From: a virus
DNA: 50,416 nucleotides
Strand: one strand, 5' to 3'
Virus record (IMG/VR): IMGVR_UViG_3300027708_000101
Span: 1-50,416 of that record
Shown: piece by piece, positions 44,919 through 50,214 of the stretch
Layout: each line of letters opens with the position of its first letter
Numbering within the stretch: position 1 is the stretch's first letter
Program-made: the position numbers and the translations under genes
Notes under the pieces: model-generated
Told to the model about the DNA's origin: nothing
Databases searched by the model: none
The model's input: the letters and a program-made list of their open reading frames with translations, nothing else

Positions 44919-45408
44919 TTACTTATGTTTGGCGTTAGTATTGTGTTTGGGAAGTTGTAGCAAGTACAACGACCAAGAGGCATTGAAACAATTGCTAAAG
45001 GCAGAATCACTGAAGCCTAAGGTTACTGCTGACTTTGTTGGGGAACACTTCCCATGCAAACCAAAGACAGATACACTAGTGCAGACACAGACAGACTACA
45101 AGTACATAGACGTTGTTTGCCCTCCAGCAGATAGCACTGCCGATACTATTTACTTGGACAAAATAAAAGTGGTAACAAAAACTAGCGTGGTTAAACGAAC
45201 AATAGCATTGCCGTCCAAGACTATTACCATTACAAAGTACTTTGAGGATTCGGCTAAAATTAAATCATTGTCGCTTGCCAATTCCCAAACACAAGAAGAG
45301 TTGAAAAAATGTGCAGAGAAAAAAGACAAATCGTCAAGCCTAAACTTATGGCTCATTATTTGTTTGTGTTGTTCTATCATCCTTAACTTAATCCAACTTC
45401 GTAAATGA
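44905..45408 (+). CDS. Probable unimolecular spanin (u-spanin)
   Basis: The frame opens at 44860, but the ATG at 44905 (or 44899) gives a lipoprotein signal MKKINYLCLALVLCLGSC with lipobox LGSC. The 167-aa protein then has a periplasmic beta/helical part and ends with a C-terminal transmembrane helix (SLNLWLIICLCCSIILNLIQ) and a basic tip. An outer-membrane lipid anchor plus an inner-membrane helix in one protein is the defining layout of u-spanins such as T1 gp11, which fuse the two membranes at lysis. Its stop overlaps the next start (ATGA). Confidence 0.65.
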   Translation: MKKINYLCLALVLCLGSCSKYNDQEALKQLLKAESLKPKVTADFVGEHFPCKPKTDTLVQTQTDYKYIDVVCPPADSTADTIYLDKIKVVTKTSVVKRTIALPSKTITITKYFEDSAKIKSLSLANSQTQEELKKCAEKKDKSSSLNLWLIICLCCSIILNLIQLRK

Positions 45409-45563
45409 AGTACATAAAAAAAATATTCCACTATTTACATGGCAGACCTATGAACAGGTATGAAGAGGATTACTATGAAATAATCTTAGGTGAACTGCTT
45501 TCTATTTTAATCGTTTCAGCAATCGTTGTATGTGCCGTATATTTATTAATGGGTATCAAATGA
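45405..45563 (+). CDS. 52-aa single-span membrane protein in lysis cassette
   Basis: The ATG at 45405 overlaps the spanin stop, and its stop overlaps the lysozyme start (ATGA at 45560-45563), so three genes are translationally coupled. The protein opens MKYIKKIFHYLHGRPMNRYE, then an acidic part, then one hydrophobic helix (LLSILIVSAIVVCAVYLLMG) and K. It may be a holin, antiholin or spanin partner. Confidence 0.65.
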   Translation: MKYIKKIFHYLHGRPMNRYEEDYYEIILGELLSILIVSAIVVCAVYLLMGIK

Positions 45564-46036
45564 ATCCGAGTAATAGCTTTTACAATATCATCACTCTTTT
45601 AGAAGGCTTGAGAACAAAAGCCTACCAAGATACCAAAGGCATTTGGACTATCGGCATTGGCACAATTACCTATCCTAATGGGGACAAGGTAAAGAAGGGG
45701 GATGTCTGCACCGAAGAGAAGGCTTATGAATATCTAAAGCACCATACAGAAAAGATGGTAGGAACTATCAATGGGCTACTGAATGGCGTTAGTTTAAATC
45801 AGAATCAATTTGATGCCATCTGTTCCCTAACATACAACATAGGTACTGGAGGCTTCGCTTCATCCAATGTGCTTAAATTAGTGCGTCAAAATCCTTCTGA
45901 TGCGAATATAAAAGAAGAGTGGCTAGGATGGTGTAAGGAAACAATAAATGGTAAGAAGGAAGTTAATAAGGGATTACTAAGCAGAAGAAAAAAGGAGTAC
46001 CAATTATATAGCACTCCTTTGGTTAATCACGGATAA
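45560..46036 (+). CDS. GH24 (T4-type) lysozyme, endolysin
   Basis: An upstream in-frame ATG at 45530 lies within the previous gene; the coupled ATG at 45560 gives 158 aa. The catalytic triad is E15, D24 and T30 in LLEGLRTKAYQDTKGIWTIG, with the same spacing as T4 lysozyme (E11, D20, T26). The later QFDAICSLTYNIGTGGFASS motif is typical of GH24. No signal peptide is present, so release needs the holin. It cuts peptidoglycan at the end of infection. Length is normal. Confidence 0.9.
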   Translation: MNPSNSFYNIITLLEGLRTKAYQDTKGIWTIGIGTITYPNGDKVKKGDVCTEEKAYEYLKHHTEKMVGTINGLLNGVSLNQNQFDAICSLTYNIGTGGFASSNVLKLVRQNPSDANIKEEWLGWCKETINGKKEVNKGLLSRRKKEYQLYSTPLVNHG

Positions 46037-46038
46037 TA

Positions 46039-46215
46039 CTAGTCGTTTAATGATTTTATATAGTCTTGAAATGCCTTTTGGCAATTAGCATTCTCCCCCT
46101 CCTTCAGACTTATAATCCACTCACAAGCAGATAGCCATGCGTCTTCCCTAGCATCATATAACTTTTCAGCCAACAACGTCTCAATTTCATTAGTGTCAAT
46201 TTGTTTCTTTGCCAT
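46039..46215 (-). CDS. 58-aa acidic hypothetical protein
   Basis: Minus-strand ATG at 46215 gives 58 codons: MAKKQIDTNEIETLLAEKLY, then DAREDAWLSACEWII and a short tail ending KSLND. It overlaps the end of the next upstream gene by 20 nt and converges on the lysozyme stop with only 2 nt between, with no separate terminator. It is the distal gene of the minus-strand early operon. No function is recognised. Confidence 0.6.
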   Translation of the reverse strand: MAKKQIDTNEIETLLAEKLYDAREDAWLSACEWIISLKEGENANCQKAFQDYIKSLND

Positions 46216-46390
46216 CTTCGTTTAGTTTTGTTTGTAAGTGATTGATTAGTATTTCTTGAGCCTTCTCTATGCCACCTATCTTGTCTATCTTATAGCGTTC
46301 TAAGTAGATTTGGATGCCTATCTTTCTTAGGCTTTCTTTCACTGGCTTTCTGCCCCTTTTTTCTGTAGTTTCTTTTTTCTTATAACTCAT
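46196..46390 (-). CDS. Small basic protein, possible DNA-binding
   Basis: This is a 64-aa basic protein: KKKETTEKRGRKPVKESLRK, then GIQIYLERYKIDKIGGIEKA, then helical. The RGRKP AT-hook-like motif followed by strand-helix-helix order suggests a ribbon-helix-helix-type DNA-binding protein. It overlaps its neighbours by 20 and 11 nt. This is a weak functional inference. Confidence 0.5.
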   Translation of the reverse strand: MSYKKKETTEKRGRKPVKESLRKIGIQIYLERYKIDKIGGIEKAQEILINHLQTKLNEDGKETN

Positions 46391-46694
46391 GGATGTCTGT
46401 TTTAGTTTCTTGTTCTAGTTTGTGTCGCTCTGCCCACTTCTCACCTCTTAGTGATGGCTCTTTCTCTTGTAGTTTTCTTCTTACCCTTGTGATGTTATCG
46501 GGTAGGGGAAATCGCTTCTCAGCAAAGTCCTTCAAGAATTGAAATGCACTGATGTTTTCAAATGCTTCCCTCCCACCATATTTTATATAGTAGAAAGCAG
46601 AAACCAATCTGTTATCATCATCTCTGTATTCGGGATACTTTACTAGCAGTTCCCTTACATCGTTCTTAATTTTACGCATTTGTTTTACTATCAT
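46380..46694 (-). CDS. Phage early protein of unknown function
   Basis: This is a 104-aa protein. KNDVRELLVKYPEYRDDDNR, then LVSAFYY, then FPLPDNITRVRRKLQEKEPS with a final LRGEKWAER motif resembles a widespread family of small hypothetical phage proteins, as I recall. A second ATG at 46679 is possible. The leader AAACTAATACC fits the operon pattern. Its function is unknown. Confidence 0.6.
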   Translation of the reverse strand: MIVKQMRKIKNDVRELLVKYPEYRDDDNRLVSAFYYIKYGGREAFENISAFQFLKDFAEKRFPLPDNITRVRRKLQEKEPSLRGEKWAERHKLEQETKTDIHEL

Positions 46695-46720
46695 GGTATT
46701 AGTTTAAAAGGTTAAAAATT

Positions 46721-46744
46721 CCCCAACCTAAGAATAGGTCGGGG
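46721..46744 (-). terminator. Terminator within the minus-strand early operon
   Basis: A 10-bp stem CCCCAACCTA / TAGGTCGGGG (one A-C mismatch on this strand, G-U on the transcribed minus RNA) with an AGAA loop lies 28 nt after the stop of the 103-aa gene. On the minus strand it is followed by AATTTTT. One arm contains TTCCCCAAC (46719-46727). It would separate the gene pair 46380-46694/46196-46390 from upstream ones. Confidence 0.7.
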
Positions 46745-46772
46745 CATCATTAAAAAAAACAGAAACACTATA

Positions 46773-47084
46773 TTAGTTAGACGAGTGATTATAGTCATCT
46801 ATAATGTCGGGGATGTCAAACACTTCTACCTCTATAATTTCCAAGGCAGGTTGTTGCCTTCTATCAACGATTAAATGATACTCATTAATCTGCGTAATGG
46901 TGTACGCCTCATGACTGCCTCTTAGTATCTCAGCTTTGGCATAGGCGATTAACTCAGCCATTGTTATCTTTTCCCCTACAGGCATACCATTACTTTTAGC
47001 TGCAATTTCTACTAGATAATCGCATACCAATGCAGTTGCTGGGAATCTTGTAATTTTGAATGATGTTTCAATTTTTTGTTCCAT
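46773..47084 (-). CDS. Hypothetical early protein
   Basis: This is a 103-aa protein with KITRFPATALVCDYLVEIAA, a helical middle (MAELIAYAKAEILRGSHEAY) and an acidic C-terminus (EVEVFDIPDIIDDYN). The leader AAACAAAAACTAAAAACA precedes ATG at 47084 and overlaps the end of the 50-aa gene. A terminator follows. No family is recognised. Confidence 0.55.
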   Translation of the reverse strand: MEQKIETSFKITRFPATALVCDYLVEIAAKSNGMPVGEKITMAELIAYAKAEILRGSHEAYTITQINEYHLIVDRRQQPALEIIEVEVFDIPDIIDDYNHSSN

Positions 47085-47220
47085 TGTTTTTAGTTTTTGT
47101 TTTTGTTTTATAAAATTGTTTTTTGATTACTTTCGGTATCAGTACCCCATCAATAACGTCATACATTTCTCCATTAGGTTTACAACTGAACATTGGAGTT
47201 ACTTTCTTTTTGGCTTTCAT
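47068..47220 (-). CDS. 50-aa basic protein
   Basis: Minus-strand ATG at 47220 gives 50 codons: MKAKKKVTPMFSCKPNGEMY, DVIDGVLIPKVIKK, then a Lys/Thr/Asn tail. Its 3' end overlaps the start of the 103-aa gene by 17 nt, so the CTAAAAACA leader of that gene is also coding here. A beta core with basic ends is seen. Function is unknown. Confidence 0.5.
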   Translation of the reverse strand: MKAKKKVTPMFSCKPNGEMYDVIDGVLIPKVIKKQFYKTKTKTKNNGTKN

Positions 47221-47329
47221 TTTCTTTTATATATTTAAAAAATACGTAAGTGTAATAAAATAATACAGATAATAGTGTTGTAGTTACTGATGCTATCAAT
47301 ATTGCTAGTGTGGTTAATATGTTATTCAT
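47180..47329 (-). CDS. 49-aa single-span membrane protein
   Basis: Minus-strand ATG at 47329 gives 49 codons. Residues 4-30 (ILTTLAILIASVTTTLLSVL and on) form one strong hydrophobic helix, followed by FKYIKENESQKESNSNVQL. It overlaps both neighbouring genes (8 nt upstream, 41 nt downstream). A small early membrane protein may act in superinfection exclusion or host take-over, but nothing proves this. Confidence 0.55.
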   Translation of the reverse strand: MNNILTTLAILIASVTTTLLSVLFYYTYVFFKYIKENESQKESNSNVQL

Positions 47330-47516
47330 TATTATTTGTTTTGAAGTTGACAAATAATTGTTTTGTTTGGGAATATCCGTCCCATAATGACATTATTCTT
47401 TGTGCATTATCAATTCCCTCACGTGATTGATATAAACGTGATACGTTAAATTGTTCGCACCATTCATTAAATGTTGGTCTGCTTGTTGGGGTTGTTGTTT
47501 TGACTTGTAGTTGCAT
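47322..47516 (-). CDS. Small early hypothetical protein
   Basis: This is a 64-aa protein: VKTTTPTSRPTFNEWCEQFN, then SRLYQSREGIDNAQRIMSLW. The leader before ATG at 47516 has CTAAACTAAAAACA with two CTAAA units. No domain is recognised. Confidence 0.55.
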   Translation of the reverse strand: MQLQVKTTTPTSRPTFNEWCEQFNVSRLYQSREGIDNAQRIMSLWDGYSQTKQLFVNFKTNNNE

Positions 47517-47543
47517 TGTTTTTAGTTTAGTGTAGTTTAGTGA

Positions 47544-47807
47544 TTAATATACTTGTAGCATTGATTCTATTTCATTAATTTGTTTGGGAGTTAGTGATGA
47601 GATTAGATTACTTCTTTGGTTGAATTTTACTGCTTCCCCAGCAATAATCAGTTCTACATAGGTTATATCAACATTAGTATATGATGTATCATGTATGCCA
47701 TGACATTCTTCTGTTGACTTTACTTCTTCAAATATATAGGTTACTTCTAACTGTATATTCCCGAACGATTCTAAGATTACATTTTCTGTTTTAGTTTGCT
47801 TTGCCAT
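47544..47807 (-). CDS. Small early hypothetical protein
   Basis: This is an 87-aa protein rich in beta strands (ILESFGNIQLEVTYIFEEV, NVDITYVELIIAGEAVKF) ending in a helix (SLTPKQINEIESMLQVY). The leader AAACTAAACTAAAC precedes the start and contains the stop of the upstream HTH-like gene. No family is recognised. Confidence 0.55.
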   Translation of the reverse strand: MAKQTKTENVILESFGNIQLEVTYIFEEVKSTEECHGIHDTSYTNVDITYVELIIAGEAVKFNQRSNLISSLTPKQINEIESMLQVY

Positions 47808-47814
47808 GTTTAGT

Positions 47815-48018
47815 TTAGTTTGTTTCGGAATTAGCGTTCTCTGTTATCTTAATGAAGTGTACTCCGTCTATCTGTATTAAGTCCCAATTATCATTTCTTC
47901 CCTGACTTAATAGCTTATAAATATACCCTACATTTACTCCTGTGCCGTTCCTCTTACTTGGGTATTGGTCTGCAAAGTTTTTGACGGTAATCAGTTTTTC
48001 ATTTTTTTTCAATTTCAT
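47815..48018 (-). CDS. Small excisionase/MerR-like DNA-binding protein
   Basis: The frame extends to 48036, but that ATG lies within the promoter; the ATG at 48018 gives a 67-aa protein beginning MKLKKNEKLITVKNFADQYP. The order VKNFADQYPS...GVNVGYIYKLLSQG, then DLIQIDGVHFIK, is that of excisionase-type winged helix proteins: a helix-turn-helix then a short wing. It lies directly under a strong promoter with an operator-like palindrome, so it may regulate itself. Inference from pattern. Confidence 0.5.
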   Translation of the reverse strand: MKLKKNEKLITVKNFADQYPSKRNGTGVNVGYIYKLLSQGRNDNWDLIQIDGVHFIKITENANSETN

Positions 48019-48033
48019 TTTATTTAATTTTAA

Positions 48034-48064
48034 CAAATGTAAATACTTTTACCTTATTGGCAAA
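48034..48064 (-). promoter_or_regulatory. Bacteroidota-type promoter with palindrome, minus strand
   Basis: On the minus strand TTTG (plus 48061-48064) is followed after 19 nt by TACATTTG (plus 48034-48041), a full match to TAnnTTTG. Between them lies GTAAA-TACT-TTTAC (plus 48039-48052), an inverted repeat whose 15-bp context is repeated at 50192-50206 with one difference. Confidence 0.75.
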
Positions 48065-48077
48065 AAATATTTCTAAA

Positions 48078-48524
48078 TTATATTTTTCCTTCATCATTGT
48101 AGCTATAATATCCATCACTTGTTACTATTAAATGGTCTAATAATTTTATATCAAGCATTTCCCCTGCATTCTTTATTTTTTGTGTAATTGCATTGTCCTC
48201 ATTTGAAGCAGATAGATTTCCAGAAGGATGATTATGGGCTAAGATTATATTGGTAGTTCCTGCACAATTTAATGCAATGGTAAATATTACCTTTGGGTCA
48301 ACGACTGTTCCTGTAATTCCCCCTACACTAACTTTATAATATCCCATAACCTTATTAGCCCTTGATAAGCATATTAAAATAACTTCCTCAGTCCAATCTA
48401 TTGTGTCTTGGTTGAAGAGTAACTTTAATATGGTATATATATCGTTACTGCTGGATATTGTTTTTAAGTCTGCTTTCTTAGTTCCCTTGTACTTTATTGA
48501 TATCTCTATTTGTGGTAGTTTCAT
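48078..48524 (-). CDS. RadC-like JAB/MPN domain protein
   Basis: This is a 148-aa protein. It has the JAB metal-binding signature ILAHNHPSGNLSASNEDNAI (H-x-H, then Pro-Ser-Gly and Asp) and LLDHLIVTSDGYYSYNDEG near the C-terminus, the RadC-type pattern. It lacks the N-terminal HhH region of full RadC. Such short RadC-like proteins are common on mobile elements and phages of Bacteroidota; the molecular role is unsettled. A promoter follows it for the downstream genes. Note also GGTAA-ATA-TTACC inside it at 48279-48291. Confidence 0.85.
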   Translation of the reverse strand: MKLPQIEISIKYKGTKKADLKTISSSNDIYTILKLLFNQDTIDWTEEVILICLSRANKVMGYYKVSVGGITGTVVDPKVIFTIALNCAGTTNIILAHNHPSGNLSASNEDNAITQKIKNAGEMLDIKLLDHLIVTSDGYYSYNDEGKI

Positions 48525-48537
48525 TTTTAATTTTTTA

Positions 48538-48705
48538 TTAGTTTAGTAAATTAAATTCATCTATAAATATTGCTTCGTCATTTAGTTTAGTTACTCCCTT
48601 TTCTTCCAATTCCCTGACAGCAGGATAAAATTGATTAACCTTTATACTTGAACTAATAATATAGTCCATTGCTTGTTCTAAGTTTTTAAATACTTGCATT
48701 TTCAT
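48538..48705 (-). CDS. 55-aa hypothetical protein
   Basis: Minus-strand ATG at 48705 gives 55 codons: MKMQVFKNLEQAMDYIISSS, then IKVNQFYPAVRELEEKGVTK and an acidic tail. The leader has three CTAAA units (AAACTAAAACTAAACTAAA). The stop lies in the leader of the RadC-like gene. It looks like a small helical protein; function unknown. Confidence 0.55.
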   Translation of the reverse strand: MKMQVFKNLEQAMDYIISSSIKVNQFYPAVRELEEKGVTKLNDEAIFIDEFNLLN

Positions 48706-48733
48706 TTTAGTTTAGTTTTAGTTTGTTTGGGAA

Positions 48734-48934
48734 TTAATGTTTACAGGATTCTATGAGGTTAAGGTAATCATCATAGTAGTCATTAAATATGTCTTGAGCC
48801 TCTTCGGTATATGTTGTTATACCTTCTTCCTCATCTATATATATTTGAATACTATCTTGCCATTCTCTTTCTAGTTTCATATTGGCTAATTCTGAGGCTA
48901 ATTCTAGCTTGTTGATTGTGATTAGTTCTTGCAT
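48734..48934 (-). CDS. Small acidic early protein
   Basis: This is a 66-aa, acidic, helical protein (LELASELANMKLEREWQDSI, then EEEGITTYTEEAQDIFNDYY). Acidic mini-proteins of early operons often inhibit host enzymes or mimic DNA, but this is only a thought. No family is recognised. Confidence 0.5.
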   Translation of the reverse strand: MQELITINKLELASELANMKLEREWQDSIQIYIDEEEGITTYTEEAQDIFNDYYDDYLNLIESCKH

Positions 48935-48985
48935 TGTTTTATGATTTTAGTTAATGATTAATTTATTAGTGTTTTATTATTTCCT

Positions 48986-49255
48986 TTACATATCATCTTT
49001 ACCGTCTTGACATATCATTTCCATTTTATCATTATATAATTCTGTTACTGCATTCCAGCTATTATCTTCTAAACACATATCTGTAATGGTATCATCAAGC
49101 CATTCTTGACCAATGAAGGTATCATCTGTATTTTCTCCTACTACTATACTTTCCATAGTTTCCTTTGCATTTTCATAACTTTCTGCTTGTACTTCATGTG
49201 TTTCTCTTATCCACATGGTAACTTTTCTGTCAATAAAAAATGTGTGCGTGTTCAT
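48986..49255 (-). CDS. Small acidic early protein, DpnD/PcfM-like pattern
   Basis: This is an 89-aa protein. MNTHTFFIDRKVTMWIRETH, then EVQAESYENAKETMESIV, is a strand-helix pattern resembling the DpnD/PcfM group of short proteins, followed by an acidic, Trp-containing half. The resemblance is loose. The leader AAACTAAACAATT precedes the start. Confidence 0.5.
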   Translation of the reverse strand: MNTHTFFIDRKVTMWIRETHEVQAESYENAKETMESIVVGENTDDTFIGQEWLDDTITDMCLEDNSWNAVTELYNDKMEMICQDGKDDM

Positions 49256-49293
49256 AATTGTTTAGTTTTATTTTGTTTTTAATAGTGTTTTAA

Positions 49294-49324
49294 GTAGGGG
49301 AAATTGTGTTAAAATTTCCCCTAC
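49294..49324 (-). terminator. Terminator after the frameshifted gene
   Basis: A perfect 12-bp stem, GTAGGGGAAATT / AATTTCCCCTAC, with a 7-nt loop lies 7 nt after the stop at 49331. Both arms carry the iterated motif (GTAGGGGAA and TTCCCCTAC), as in the terminator at 29692. Confidence 0.8.
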
Positions 49325-49330
49325 ATGATA

Positions 49331-49898
49331 TTATATTACTTCAATAGTTTTTATTGTAAAAGGATTATAATTAACAGGCTTTTTGCTATCTATTGCATCA
49401 GTGTCTAATTGTAGCAAATGAAATAAATTTGCGCCACTGTTTAAGCCTTCTTTGCAAGTATCCCAAAATTGAGTGTATAGTGGTTTTAATTCCTCAGGTT
49501 TTGCGCCTCCATAAATACACGTGCTTTTAAAGTCAACAAATGACATTGATAAAATACAGCTATAAAAGTATTTTATTTCTTGGCTAGTAAATAGCTCAAA
49601 ATTATCATTGATAAATTTTGCGCCTTTGTTTATTTCTGAATCTCCGTTGAAGTCTGTGTGTAGTGTTTTTATATGGTTATTTTCATCATAATATCTAACT
49701 ACTAAGGCACTGTATGTTGATTTTTTCGGCTTATTTAGTCGGTTTGTTTTTGGGCAAATAGTTTGAGTACAGTGTCTATATCCTTTTTTTTCATCAAATT
49801 CTATGTAATCAAATAAAGTGGTGCGTAATTTGAAGCCGTAAGGATAATTTAATACTTCAACTTTTTCAAATGTTGGAATGAATTTTTTTTGCGTTCAT
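49331..49898 (-). pseudogene. 188-codon gene split by one extra base in an A8 tract
   Basis: A 71-aa frame ends at 49331, but coding continues upstream without stop through 49547-49892 (FIPTFEKVEVLNYPYGFKLR and so on to SQEIKYFYSCILSMSFVDFK). The only start with a matching leader (AATAAAACTTAAAAAC) is the ATG at 49898, which is one base out of frame. Seven As instead of eight (plus 49883-49890, T8) would give an intact 188-aa protein starting MNAKKFIPTF. As written, translation from ATG stops after ten codons. It may be an assembly error, a slippage-corrected gene, or a fresh mutation. No domain is recognised; a CTQTICP and a C-x(12)-C are seen. Confidence 0.75.
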
Positions 49899-49938
49899 GT
49901 TTTTAAGTTTTATTCGTTAATGTTAATTTATAAAATAG

Positions 49939-50148
49939 TTACCCGTTTTGATTTTTTAAAAATCCGCTCCAATGTGCTTTTATTCTTTCGTTAAATTCTG
50001 CCTCATTTAATTGATGAATCCCAGTATTTGGGCTTATCATATAAAAAGAATTAAATTCTTTGGCTTGTCTTAGTTGGCAATTGTTTTGCTCATCTATTAA
50101 TGAGGTAAACATTTCTAAAAAAATTTTTGTGTTACTTGTAATTTTCAT
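49939..50148 (-). CDS. First gene of the minus-strand early operon
   Basis: This is a 69-aa protein: KITSNTKIFLEMFTSLIDEQ, then NNCQLRQAKEFNSFYMISPN and a Trp-containing end. It begins 34 nt downstream of a promoter -7 element and has leader AACTAACTAAAAAACGATC. No domain is recognised. As the promoter-proximal gene it should be highly expressed early. Confidence 0.55.
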   Translation of the reverse strand: MKITSNTKIFLEMFTSLIDEQNNCQLRQAKEFNSFYMISPNTGIHQLNEAEFNERIKAHWSGFLKNQNG

Positions 50149-50181
50149 GATCGTTTTTTAGTTAGTTAATTAATATGAATG

Positions 50182-50214
50182 TAAAGATAAGGTAAATACT
50201 ATTACCTTTCCAAA
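50182..50214 (-). promoter_or_regulatory. Early promoter with operator-like palindrome
   Basis: On the minus strand TTTG (plus 50211-50214) is followed after 21 nt by TATCTTTA (plus 50182-50189). Between them is the perfect inverted repeat AAGGTAA-ATACTA-TTACCTT (50189-50208). The core GTAAATACTATTACC (50192-50206) matches 14 of 15 bases at 48039-48053. Confidence 0.65.

Larger units (their letters stand above)
137..49324. repeat. Highly iterated 9-bp motif TTCCCNWAC, about 80 copies
   Basis: Hand scan of both strands found about 57 TTCCCNAAC and about 23 TTCCCNTAC. Plus-strand starts of the NAAC form include 2176, 4694, 4773, 5888, 9371, 9924, 11368, 12040, 12226, 14842, 15574, 15733, 16078, 16996, 17216, 18529, 20539, 21388, 21475, 22504, 26360, 26903, 27279, 31161, 31390, 32246, 36466, 36566, 38205, 39330, 41752, 42187, 44017, 44656, 45282, 45823 and 47758. 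Reverse copies (GTTNGGGAA) include 759, 8894, 9306, 10166, 11883, 15033, 16213, 23386, 23829, 24752, 24984, 25465, 34725, 38088, 44945, 45037, 47365 and 48725. All four bases occur at N. Confidence 0.9.

Noticed and set aside
48279-48291. Third copy of the operator palindrome (GGTAA-ATA-TTACC)
   Set aside because: It lies inside the RadC-like gene, lacks the central CTA and has no promoter around it; probably chance.
137-49324. TTCCCNWAC as a protein-level or codon-usage effect
   Set aside because: It occurs in three reading frames, on both strands, in noncoding leaders and in terminators, so no protein motif can explain it.
137-49324. TTCCC motif as a Shine-Dalgarno or anti-SD element
   Set aside because: Most copies lie inside genes far from starts, and starts here have A-rich leaders.
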